64,000 bases of DNA from Collinsella sp. AF02-46-1. GTDB taxonomy: Bacteria; Actinomycetota; Coriobacteriia; Coriobacteriales; Coriobacteriaceae. A model generated the notes under the pieces. It did not search any database. It worked only from the letters and a program-made list of their open reading frames with translations, and was not told where the DNA came from. Within the stretch, counting starts at the first letter, position 1. The number at the start of each line of letters is the position of its first letter. A program made the translations under genes and the position numbers. The stretch is taken from contig NZ_QSBV01000008.1 of the NCBI RefSeq assembly GCF_003465825.1, forward strand, positions 31,624 to 95,623, written 5' to 3'. This document shows, piece by piece, positions 1-6,847 of this stretch.

Positions 1-444
1 GGCAAGATCGGTCTTGCCGGCGGTGGCGCCGTTCTCGGCCTCAACGCGCATTTCGAGGTTCTTCTTGGTGGAGTCGGTCACGACCTCGCCCAGGAGCTCA
101 GCGAACTTGGCGGCGTGCTCGGCCTCCTCGTGGGCAGCCTTCTCCCAGTACAGGCCGATCTCGGGATAGCCCTCGCGATGAGCGACGCGAGCCATGGCCA
201 GGTACATACCGACCTCAGAGCACTCGCCCTCAAAGTTGGCGCGCAGATCGGCAACGATGTCCTCGGAGACGCCCTCCATCTTGGCGACGCCCACGACGTG
301 CTCGGCAGCCCACTCGAGCTGGCCCTCCTCCTGCTTCAGGAAGCGAGAGCCGGGAACGCCGCACTGGGGGCACTTGAAATCCTCGGGCAGCTGGTCGCCG
401 TCGAACTCTTCCACATAACCGCAAACGGGGCAAACAAACTTCAT
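1..444 (-). CDS. Rubrerythrin-type peroxidase (N-terminal part, cut by window edge)
   Basis: Only the first 148 codons lie in the window. The protein opens with a rubredoxin-like knuckle: CPVCGY at residues 5-10 and CPQCG near residue 29. A ferritin-like helical region follows, with iron-ligand-type motifs (ANFEGECSE, then HEEAEHA). This rubredoxin-first order is that of reverse rubrerythrin/NADH peroxidase, which reduces hydrogen peroxide in the cytoplasm of anaerobes. The ATG at 442-444 follows an AAAGGA ribosome site. The gene is transcribed alone toward the left edge, with a promoter candidate just upstream. The function is inferred from the domain order; the C-terminus is unseen. Confidence 0.9.
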   Translation of the reverse strand, partial: MKFVCPVCGYVEEFDGDQLPEDFKCPQCGVPGSRFLKQEEGQLEWAAEHVVGVAKMEGVSEDIVADLRANFEGECSEVGMYLAMARVAHREGYPEIGLYWEKAAHEEAEHAAKFAELLGEVVTDSTKKNLEMRVEAENGATAGKTDLA

Positions 445-528
445 GATTCGATCCTTTCGATCGATGGCGATGGTGCGCTCGTCCGGTCCCGTAAGGGCCC
501 TCTCCGGACGTGCGTCTTGACGAGTTCT

Positions 529-556
529 ATTATCCATAAATGAGACCGAATGTGAA
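529..556 (-). promoter_or_regulatory. Candidate sigma-70-type promoter for the rubrerythrin gene
   Basis: Read on the minus strand, TTCACA (551-556) and GATAAT (529-534) are separated by 16 bases, about 85 bases upstream of the rubrerythrin ATG. The match is by eye and unproven. Confidence 0.4.
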
Positions 557-701
557 GCCTATTAGGAATGATTTTTAATAAAACAATTTTGGGCATGTGT
601 AGATGTTGATTGATTAACGATTGCTAGACCTCGTGCGACCTCCGATGAGTACAATCGGTCGAGCAAATGTTGACCTATCAACAAATGAAGGAGTTTCCTT
701 T

Positions 702-1922
702 ATGCATCTAGCCCGTCGTGCCTGGTGCCGAACATATCAGACGGTTTTTCGCATCGCATTGCCGATCCTGCCCTATACCGAGCCGCGCATTTTGGAGCAT
801 GCCGAGGACGTGCCCGCGGTGCTTCAAAAGCGCTCGATACAGCGGGTTCTTATCGTGACGGATCCCGGCATTGCCCGTCTGGGGCTCACGGCGCCGCTCG
901 AGACGGCGCTCGCGTTCAAGGGAATTGGCGTTACGGTCTATGCCGAAACGCGTGCGAACCCCACGGTCTCAAACGTGGAGGAAGCGGCGTCCCTGTATCG
1001 GGAGAACGCCTGTCAGGCCATTATCGGCTTTGGCGGCGGCTCGGCCATGGACTGTGCCAAGGGCGTGGGCGCACGCATCGCACAGCCAAACAAGCCCATC
1101 AACAAGATGCGCGGCCTGCTGCGCGTTCATCGTCGCCTGCCGCTGCTCATCGCCGTTCCCACCACGGCAGGTACGGGTAGCGAGGTCACGCTCGCAGCGG
1201 TCATTACCGATGACGAGACGCACTACAAGTACCCCATTAACGACTTTGTGCTGATCCCGCGCTTTGCGGTACACGACCCCGAGTTTACACGTGGCCTGCC
1301 CGCCTCCATTACGGGGCAGACGGGTATGGATGCCCTGACGCATGCCGTCGAGGCCTTTATCGGGCGCAGCACCACGCCCTACACGCGCAAGATGGCGCGC
1401 CAGGCGGTGCAGCTCATCCACGACAATTTGCTCGAGGCCTATGAGTATGGCGACGACATACGTGCGCGTCGCAATATGCTTTCGGCGGCGTATAAGGCGG
1501 GCGTTGCGTTTACCCGCTCCTATGTGGGATACGTTCACGCCATCGCGCACAGTCTGGGCGGCCGATACGGAATTCCGCACGGTTTGGCCAACGCGATCAT
1601 CCTGCCGCACATGCTTCGCGCTTATGGTGACGCCGCCGCCCCCATGCTTGCCGATCTTGCTCGCATGGCAGGCATTGCGCCGGCTAACGCGCAGGACAGT
1701 CTTGCGGCCGAGGCATTTATCGATTGGGTCGATCGCATGAACGTTGCCCTGGGTATCCCCAAATATGTGACAGGCATTCGCCGCTCCGACATTCCCGAAA
1801 TGGCGGCACATGCCGACGCCGAGGCCAATCCGCTATACCCCGTTCCGCTTTTAATGGACCGTCTGGAGCTCGAGCATATGTACGAGGTCGTTGCGGGTGG
1901 TATGTTTGAAGACGAGAATTAG
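702..1922 (+). CDS. Iron-containing alcohol dehydrogenase
   Basis: A 406-residue group III (Fe-dependent) alcohol dehydrogenase, probably NAD(P)-linked and interconverting an alcohol and an aldehyde. The nucleotide-binding motif GGGSAMDCAK is at 111-120 and PTTAGTGSE at 153-161. The expected metal ligands are present as D210, H214, H279 and H293, with the spacing seen in FucO-type enzymes. The ATG at 702 was preferred to one 81 bases upstream because AAGGAG lies 8 bases before it. An aldehyde dehydrogenase begins 8 bases after its stop, so the two probably act on the same substrate series. The substrate cannot be read from sequence. Confidence 0.92.
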   Translation: MHLARRAWCRTYQTVFRIALPILPYTEPRILEHAEDVPAVLQKRSIQRVLIVTDPGIARLGLTAPLETALAFKGIGVTVYAETRANPTVSNVEEAASLYRENACQAIIGFGGGSAMDCAKGVGARIAQPNKPINKMRGLLRVHRRLPLLIAVPTTAGTGSEVTLAAVITDDETHYKYPINDFVLIPRFAVHDPEFTRGLPASITGQTGMDALTHAVEAFIGRSTTPYTRKMARQAVQLIHDNLLEAYEYGDDIRARRNMLSAAYKAGVAFTRSYVGYVHAIAHSLGGRYGIPHGLANAIILPHMLRAYGDAAAPMLADLARMAGIAPANAQDSLAAEAFIDWVDRMNVALGIPKYVTGIRRSDIPEMAAHADAEANPLYPVPLLMDRLELEHMYEVVAGGMFEDEN

Positions 1923-1930
1923 GAGGGTCC

Positions 1931-3310
1931 ATGAACACCGAGGAAATTGCGCGCATCGTTGCCGATCAGCGCGCCTATTTTAAGACGCACGCCACGTTTG
2001 ATGTCGACGCTCGCCGCCGTGCGCTCGTGCGCCTGCGTGATGCGGTTCGTGCGCACGAGGCCGATATCGCCCATGCGCTCAAGACCGATTTGGGAAAGTC
2101 GCATGACGAGGCCTATATGTGTGAGATCGGCACCTCGCTTTCCGAGATTCGACATCAGATTGCGCATGTGGCCCGATGGAGCCGTGCCCACTTGCGCCCG
2201 TGCGACCTCGCCAATGCTATTAGTGTGTGCAAGACGCAGTCCGTGCCCTATGGCGTCACGCTCATTATGGCGCCCTGGAACTACCCGTTTTTGCTAACGC
2301 TCGAGCCGCTTGCCGGCGCCCTTGCCGCGGGCAATACCGTGGTCATCAAGCCGAGCGCTTATGCTCCGGCATCGAGCGCGGTGCTCAGGCGAATCTGTGA
2401 AGAGGCATTTGATCCGCGTCTGGTAACGGTTGTCGAGGGCGGCCGCGCCGAAAACGAAGCGCTGCTCGACGAGTGCTGGGACAAGATCTTCTTTACCGGC
2501 AGCGTTCCGGTCGGCAAGCTCGTCATGGAGCGCGCGAGCAAAAACCTTACGCCCGTGACGCTTGAGCTGGGCGGAAAGAGCCCCTGCATCGTGGATGCGA
2601 CGGCAAACTTGAAGGTCGCAGCACGCCGCATCGCCTTTGGTAAATGGCTCAACGTGGGGCAGACCTGCGTGGCGCCCGACTATCTGTTGGTCGATGCGCG
2701 CGTGCACGACGAGCTGTTGGGCCTCATCAAGGAGGAGGTCCGCCGCATGTTTGGCGAGCATCCGCTCGACAACGAGGATTACGGCCACATCGTCAACGCC
2801 AAGCATTTTGCGCGCGTGCGCGGGCTGATCGATCCCGACAAGGTTGTGCTGGGAGGCACGGCGCGCGAGTCGTCGCTCAAGATTGAGCCGACGATCCTAG
2901 ACGGCGTGGCGCCTGGGGACGCCGTAATGCAGGAGGAGATTTTCGGCCCCATCTTGCCGGTGCTGACGTTTGAGAGCCTAGACGAGGCCGAGACATTTAT
3001 TACGGATCGCCCGACACCGCTGGCCTTATATATCTTTAGCCAGGACCGCGCAGTTCAGGAGCGCTTTGTGCGCTATGTGCCCTTTGGCGGCGGCTGCGTC
3101 AACGACACGATCATGCATCTGGCTACGAGCCATATGGGCTTTGGCGGCATGGGCGCGAGCGGTATGGGGCAGTACCATGGCCGCGAGAGTTTCGATACGT
3201 TTAGCCACAAGAAGAGCATCGTGAACAAGGCAACCTGGCTGGACGTGCCATTCCGCTATGCCCCTTATGCAAGCTGGAAGCACAAGTTCGTGCGTATGTT
3301 TGTGCATTAG
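1931..3310 (+). CDS. Aldehyde dehydrogenase, NAD(P)-dependent
   Basis: A 459-residue member of the aldehyde dehydrogenase superfamily, of the shorter ALDH3-like length. The sequence shows the PWNYP motif with N117, LELGGKSP with the general base E212, and the catalytic cysteine C246 in NVGQTCVAP. The start follows AGGAGGG directly after the alcohol dehydrogenase stop, so the two form an operon. Together they would oxidise an alcohol to an acid or run in reverse during fermentation. A strong hairpin ends the operon. The family call is secure; the substrate is unknown. Confidence 0.92.
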   Translation: MNTEEIARIVADQRAYFKTHATFDVDARRRALVRLRDAVRAHEADIAHALKTDLGKSHDEAYMCEIGTSLSEIRHQIAHVARWSRAHLRPCDLANAISVCKTQSVPYGVTLIMAPWNYPFLLTLEPLAGALAAGNTVVIKPSAYAPASSAVLRRICEEAFDPRLVTVVEGGRAENEALLDECWDKIFFTGSVPVGKLVMERASKNLTPVTLELGGKSPCIVDATANLKVAARRIAFGKWLNVGQTCVAPDYLLVDARVHDELLGLIKEEVRRMFGEHPLDNEDYGHIVNAKHFARVRGLIDPDKVVLGGTARESSLKIEPTILDGVAPGDAVMQEEIFGPILPVLTFESLDEAETFITDRPTPLALYIFSQDRAVQERFVRYVPFGGGCVNDTIMHLATSHMGFGGMGASGMGQYHGRESFDTFSHKKSIVNKATWLDVPFRYAPYASWKHKFVRMFVH

Positions 3311-3318
3311 AAAAGATC

Positions 3319-3358
3319 GCGGGTAATACGAACAAGTGTTCCTATTACCCGCATTTTG
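3319..3358 (+). terminator. Hairpin terminator after the adh-aldh operon
   Basis: A 10-bp perfect stem, GCGGGTAATA at 3319-3328 with TATTACCCGC at 3343-3352, is followed by ATTTTG. It sits directly after the aldehyde dehydrogenase stop. Confidence 0.75.
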
Positions 3359-3379
3359 CGTTAGACTACTGCTATGGAG

Positions 3380-3588
3380 CACGGATGGGCCAACTCCCTT
3401 TAGAAGGGATTTGGTATGAACGTAAGCGATGTTATTTCGTTATTGGCGTTGTTGATCGCGGCTATCGAACTCGGCCTGTTTATCGGCCGAATGAAATAGC
3501 CGCCCCCGCGTAAGCGAAGACGGCCACTTCTCACGATGAAAACGTGTATCGGAGTTGGCAAGACCCGCTGCCACGGGTGCCATCCGTG
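3380..3588 (+). ncRNA. Structured transcript with paired 5' and 3' ends around a 27-aa ORF
   Basis: CACGGATGG (3380-3388) joined to GCCAACTCC (3389-3397) is the exact complement of GGAGTTGGC (3551-3559) plus CCATCCGTG (3580-3588). This gives 18 bp of long-range pairing enclosing the small ORF. A local hairpin, ACCCG-CTGCCA-CGGGT (3563-3578), is inserted between the two 3' segments. A second hairpin, CCCTT-TAG-AAGGG (3396-3408), covers the ribosome site of the small ORF. Such end-to-end pairing that silences translation is known from type I toxin mRNAs. Its role here is inferred; no antisense RNA was identified. Confidence 0.55.
3416..3499 (+). CDS. 27-residue membrane peptide, candidate type I toxin-like
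   Basis: A 27-residue ORF starts at an ATG 7 bases after AAGGG. The product has an N-terminal MNVSD, a hydrophobic helix from about residue 5 to 23, and a basic end (RMK), so it should be a single-pass membrane peptide. The size and layout match the small hydrophobic toxins of type I toxin-antitoxin systems and holin-like peptides. The ribosome site is inside a 5-bp hairpin, and the flanking sequences pair over 18 bp, which suggests tight translational control. There is no recognised homologue; a regulatory or leader peptide is the alternative. Confidence 0.5.
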   Translation: MNVSDVISLLALLIAAIELGLFIGRMK

Positions 3589-3735
3589 TTCCTATCTTAT
3601 CTGCAAGCGTCCCGTCGCGCAAGCGTTGCGGCAAGCGATTGAAAGACGCAGACAGGATGAATTTGTGTCCGCACGGGCCCGTAGACTTCTCAATAAGGTT
3701 AAACGCCGGGTATTCCGGCCGGTAGAGGAGCTGCC

Positions 3736-4062
3736 ATGTACGAGCCTTCACGTGTTCTTTTGTCGTTTCATATTGCAGGATTTCAGTATGCCGATGGCGC
3801 CTTGGTCTTGGGCGATCTTAAAGCGGGCGATAAGCTGACGCTGTGTGCCGAGCGCGATAATCCCCATGATCCCGAGGCGGTTGCGATCTACTACGGCAAC
3901 ACCAAGCTCGGCTATGTTCCGGGAAACGAGGCCGGCCCGCTGTCCTTGATGATGTATTACGGCCATGGGTACGTATTTGAAGCCCGTGTGCAGCAGGTTG
4001 CTCCCGAGCGCAGCCCGTGGCATCAGGTGCGCGTTGGCCTCTATGTGGTGGATGCCCGCTAA
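3736..4062 (+). CDS. HIRAN domain protein
   Basis: A 108-residue protein that is essentially one HIRAN domain. The telling segment is ERDNPHDPEAVAIYY followed by KLGYVPGNEA, the conserved core of this fold. HIRAN domains in SNF2 proteins such as HLTF bind 3' ends of DNA, and stand-alone bacterial versions are thought to sense damaged DNA or stalled forks. The start is preceded by GAGGAG. A 59-residue charged protein begins 18 bases downstream, so the two are probably co-transcribed. The exact role is unknown. Confidence 0.8.
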   Translation: MYEPSRVLLSFHIAGFQYADGALVLGDLKAGDKLTLCAERDNPHDPEAVAIYYGNTKLGYVPGNEAGPLSLMMYYGHGYVFEARVQQVAPERSPWHQVRVGLYVVDAR

Positions 4063-4080
4063 TCGGTGAGGGGGGCTGCC

Positions 4081-4260
4081 ATGTTTGATGACGATGATCT
4101 GTTTAATCTGACAGATGATCCGTTTGAGTGGGATCTGCTGCTCGATGACGATGAGCTGGTGCGGGACCGTAAAAAGCGGCAGGACAAGAACGCCCAGGGT
4201 GACGCGTCGAAAAAGAAAGACAAACGCCGCCGAGGTCCGTTCGGTGGGCTCTTTGGCTAA
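4081..4260 (+). CDS. Small charged protein, unknown
   Basis: A 59-residue protein with an acidic first half rich in Asp (MFDDDDLFN...) and a strongly basic second half (KKRQDKN, KKKDKRRR) ending in GPFGGLFG. I recognise no domain. The ATG at 4081 has GAGGGGG just upstream; an in-frame GTG 15 bases earlier is a weaker alternative. It follows the HIRAN gene by 18 bases. The charge split and glycine-aromatic end suggest a disordered, perhaps nucleic-acid-binding partner, which is inference only. Confidence 0.6.
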   Translation: MFDDDDLFNLTDDPFEWDLLLDDDELVRDRKKRQDKNAQGDASKKKDKRRRGPFGGLFG

Positions 4261-4326
4261 CCGACGCGCCAAAGCGTCTGTATACTAGGCACGTGTTAGA
4301 CACGTTGCGAAATGAGGATACAGACG

Positions 4327-4872
4327 ATGATGTGGTTTACCGCCGACCTGCACCTGGGCGATACGAATATCTTGCACGATATGGATCGGCCGTTTGATTC
4401 GGTCGAGGAGATGAACCGCAAGGTCATCGATGCCATCAATGAGTGCGTGGCGACGGACGACCGCCTCTATATTCTGGGTGACTTTACCTATCGTTTGCCC
4501 CTGGCGGAGGCGGTTCGCCTGCGCGAGCGCATCGAATGCCAGAATGTAACGCTCATCCGTGGTAACCATGACGGCGATTGGGAAGATCCGGACGCGCCGC
4601 ACATTTGGGATGAGGTGCGCGATTACCTGGAGGTTGCCCCGGGCTATGCCAAGGGCCATCGTCTAGTTATGAGCCACTACCCCATGCTCAGCTGGAATGG
4701 CAAGGCGCGTGGCGCCATCATGCTGCACGGGCATATCCACAGCAGGGGAGACCGCGCCAACGCGCGCAACCGCGATCGCGAACGTCCCATTTACCGCTAC
4801 GATGTGGGCCTCGACGCCAACAACTACAAGCCCGTAAGCCGAGACCAGATCCTGAATTTCTTTGGCCTGTAG
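4327..4872 (+). CDS. Metallophosphoesterase
   Basis: A 181-residue calcineurin-like phosphoesterase. The metal-binding motifs appear in order: DLHLGD near residue 7, GDFTY, GNHDGDW, SHYP and HGHIHSR. This set coordinates a dinuclear metal centre that hydrolyses phosphodiesters or phosphomonoesters. The ATG at 4327 has GAGGA 8 bases upstream; an ATG immediately after it is in frame and indistinguishable. The small size suggests a bare catalytic domain. The substrate cannot be deduced. Confidence 0.85.
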   Translation: MMWFTADLHLGDTNILHDMDRPFDSVEEMNRKVIDAINECVATDDRLYILGDFTYRLPLAEAVRLRERIECQNVTLIRGNHDGDWEDPDAPHIWDEVRDYLEVAPGYAKGHRLVMSHYPMLSWNGKARGAIMLHGHIHSRGDRANARNRDRERPIYRYDVGLDANNYKPVSRDQILNFFGL

Positions 4873-4878
4873 CTCGCA

Positions 4879-4915
4879 AACCGCCACAAAGGGGACAGTC
4901 GCCTTTGTGGTGGTT
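4879..4915. repeat. Palindromic repeat with GGGACAG in the loop
   Basis: AACCGCCACAAAGG (4879-4892) pairs with CCTTTGTGGTGGTT (4902-4915) over 14 positions with one G-T pair. The short loop contains GGACAG and is preceded by two more G. It lies right after the phosphoesterase stop and resembles the hairpin at 18982-19018. Confidence 0.6.
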
Positions 4916-4919
4916 CTGG

Positions 4920-4952
4920 CGCCGTTGCCATTATGGCGGCGGCGTCTTTTTT
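4920..4952 (+). terminator. Rho-independent terminator after the phosphoesterase gene
   Basis: A GC-rich stem, GCCGTTGCCAT and its imperfect complement ATGGCGGCGGC, is followed by TCTTTTTTG. It would end the phosphoesterase transcript before the DUF2130 gene. Confidence 0.65.
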
Positions 4953-5010
4953 GTCCGTGCGGCGCGGTAGAGTGTAGGCGGTTGAAATTTGCGTCCATCG
5001 AGGAGCTGCC

Positions 5011-6768
5011 ATGAACGAGATCAAGTGCCCGCATTGCGGCGAAGTTTTTAAGGTCGATGCGTCCGGTTATGCGGATATCGTCAAGCAGGTGCGCGATGCC
5101 GAGTTCTCGCGCGACCTGGATGAGCGCGTGAAGGCGGTCCAGCGCGAGGGCGAGCAGGCACTGGAGCTTGAGCGCTCGCGCTCGACGGCTGCTTTGCAAA
5201 AGGCAGAGTCTCAGCGCGACGCTCAGCTTGTCGAGCAGAAGAATGCTGCAGCTCAGCAGCTGGCGCAAGAGGTTGCCAAGCGCGACGCTGAGCTTGCCGA
5301 GCTGCGCGCCAAGCTCGAAGGCGCTGCCGCAGAGCGCGAGAGTGCAAGTCAGCGCGCGGCGGTTGAGGCCCGCGCCGATGCTCAAAAGGAGAATGCCGAA
5401 CTGCAGCGCGAGATCGACAACCTGCGTGCGCAGTTGGGGCGCAAAGATGATGAAGCCAAGCTTGCCGAGGCAGCGGCACGCAATGCTGCTCAAAACGACC
5501 TGTCCGCACGTGATGCCCAGATTGCCGAGCTGCAAGCCAGGCTCGCCGCGGCGGACAAGGCCCAGGAGATGGCGCTTGCTGCTGCTGCGGCCGAATCGCA
5601 GCGTGAGCTCGAGGCCGCTCGCAGCGAGGCCGAACGTACGCTTGCTGACTATCGCGCGAAGGTTCAGGAGAAGTTTTCCGTCGCAAAGGCTCAGTCCGAG
5701 CAGGAGGCCGAGGGTCTGCGTGCTCAGCTGCGCGAACAGGAACTGACGGCCAAGATGAACCTATCGGAGGCGGTCGCCGCGGCGGAGCGTGAGCGTGACG
5801 AGGCCCGCGCCAAGCTCACGAGTGAGCTGGCGGTGCGCGATTCACGCGAGGAGCAGGCCAAGGCGGCACACGAGCTCGAACTTGCGCAGACCAAGCGCGC
5901 GAACGAGGAACTGATTCGCTACAAGGATGAAGAGATTGAGCGCCTTAAGGACATGAAGGTCCGCCTGTCCACCAAGATGGTGGGCGAGTCGCTCGAGCAG
6001 CACTGCGAGACCGAGTTTAATCGTCTGCGCATGACGGCGTTTCCCAACGCGTACTTCGAGAAAGATAACGATGCGTCCGAGGGCACCAAGGGCGACTTTA
6101 TCTTCCGCGAGTGCGACGCGAGCGGCAACGAGATCATTTCGATCATGTTCGAGATGAAAAACGAGAACGACGAGACCGCGACCAAACACAAGAACGAGGA
6201 TTTCTTTAAGAAACTCGATCACGATCGCCGCCAGAAAGGCTGCGAGTATGCGGTGCTCTGCACCCTGCTGGAGCCCGAGAGTGACCTCTATAACGCGGGT
6301 ATCGTCGACGTGAGTTACCGCTATGAGAAGATGTACGTGATCCGCCCGCAGTTCTTCATCCCCATGATTACGCTCCTTCGCAACGCCGCTATGGGTTCGC
6401 TTCGCTATAAGCAGGAACTGGCGGAGTACAAACAGCAGAATATCGATGTCACGAACTTCGAAGCCAAGATGGAGAAGTTCAAGGATGGCTTCTCGCGCAA
6501 CTACAACCTGGCGAGCAAGCAATTCGAGTCGGCAATCAAGGAGATCGATGCCGCCATTAAGCAGCTCGAGAAGACCAAGGACGACTTGCGCCGCAGCACC
6601 GAGAACCTACGCTTGGCCCACAACAAGGCCGATGAGCTTACCATTCGCAAGCTCACATGGGGCAACAAGACCATGAAGGCAGCGTTTGACGAGGCGCGCG
6701 AGGCTGCGCCAGAGACAAACGAGGAGCCAGCCGAGGCGGATTCGTATGAGGTCGAGGATGCCGAGTAA
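5011..6768 (+). CDS. DUF2130 protein with long coiled coil
   Basis: A 585-residue protein. The N-terminus has a small zinc-ribbon-like CPHCGEVF (5-12). Residues about 25-330 form a very long, Ala/Glu/Arg-rich coiled coil. The next 140 residues or so match the DUF2130 core: GDFIFRECD, then FEMKNENDETATKHKNEDF, which looks like a degenerate restriction-type nuclease fold with acidic and lysine residues. A second coiled coil and an acidic tail complete it. The start follows GAGGAG. DUF2130 proteins have no firm function; a DNA-associated role is plausible. It converges on the helicase gene across a shared terminator. Confidence 0.85.
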   Translation: MNEIKCPHCGEVFKVDASGYADIVKQVRDAEFSRDLDERVKAVQREGEQALELERSRSTAALQKAESQRDAQLVEQKNAAAQQLAQEVAKRDAELAELRAKLEGAAAERESASQRAAVEARADAQKENAELQREIDNLRAQLGRKDDEAKLAEAAARNAAQNDLSARDAQIAELQARLAAADKAQEMALAAAAAESQRELEAARSEAERTLADYRAKVQEKFSVAKAQSEQEAEGLRAQLREQELTAKMNLSEAVAAAERERDEARAKLTSELAVRDSREEQAKAAHELELAQTKRANEELIRYKDEEIERLKDMKVRLSTKMVGESLEQHCETEFNRLRMTAFPNAYFEKDNDASEGTKGDFIFRECDASGNEIISIMFEMKNENDETATKHKNEDFFKKLDHDRRQKGCEYAVLCTLLEPESDLYNAGIVDVSYRYEKMYVIRPQFFIPMITLLRNAAMGSLRYKQELAEYKQQNIDVTNFEAKMEKFKDGFSRNYNLASKQFESAIKEIDAAIKQLEKTKDDLRRSTENLRLAHNKADELTIRKLTWGNKTMKAAFDEAREAAPETNEEPAEADSYEVEDAE

Positions 6769-6784
6769 GGCATAGCGGATAGTG

Positions 6785-6832
6785 AAAAAGCGGGGCTGCT
6801 GGCGATGTTGCCAACAGCCCCGCTTCGTTTCG
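6785..6832. terminator. Bidirectional terminator between convergent genes
   Basis: GCGGGGCTG (6790-6798) and CAGCCCCGC (6815-6823) form a stem that also contains TGGC/GCCA. An A-run precedes it and a T-rich stretch follows, so it can serve both the DUF2130 gene and the helicase gene. Confidence 0.75.
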
Positions 6833-6847
6833 TCCCAATATGCTTGG

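Noticed and set aside
3536..3838. Arg-rich frame of 100 codons between the small peptide and the HIRAN gene
   Set aside because: It overlaps the HIRAN gene in another frame, has no ribosome site and starts inside the structured RNA.
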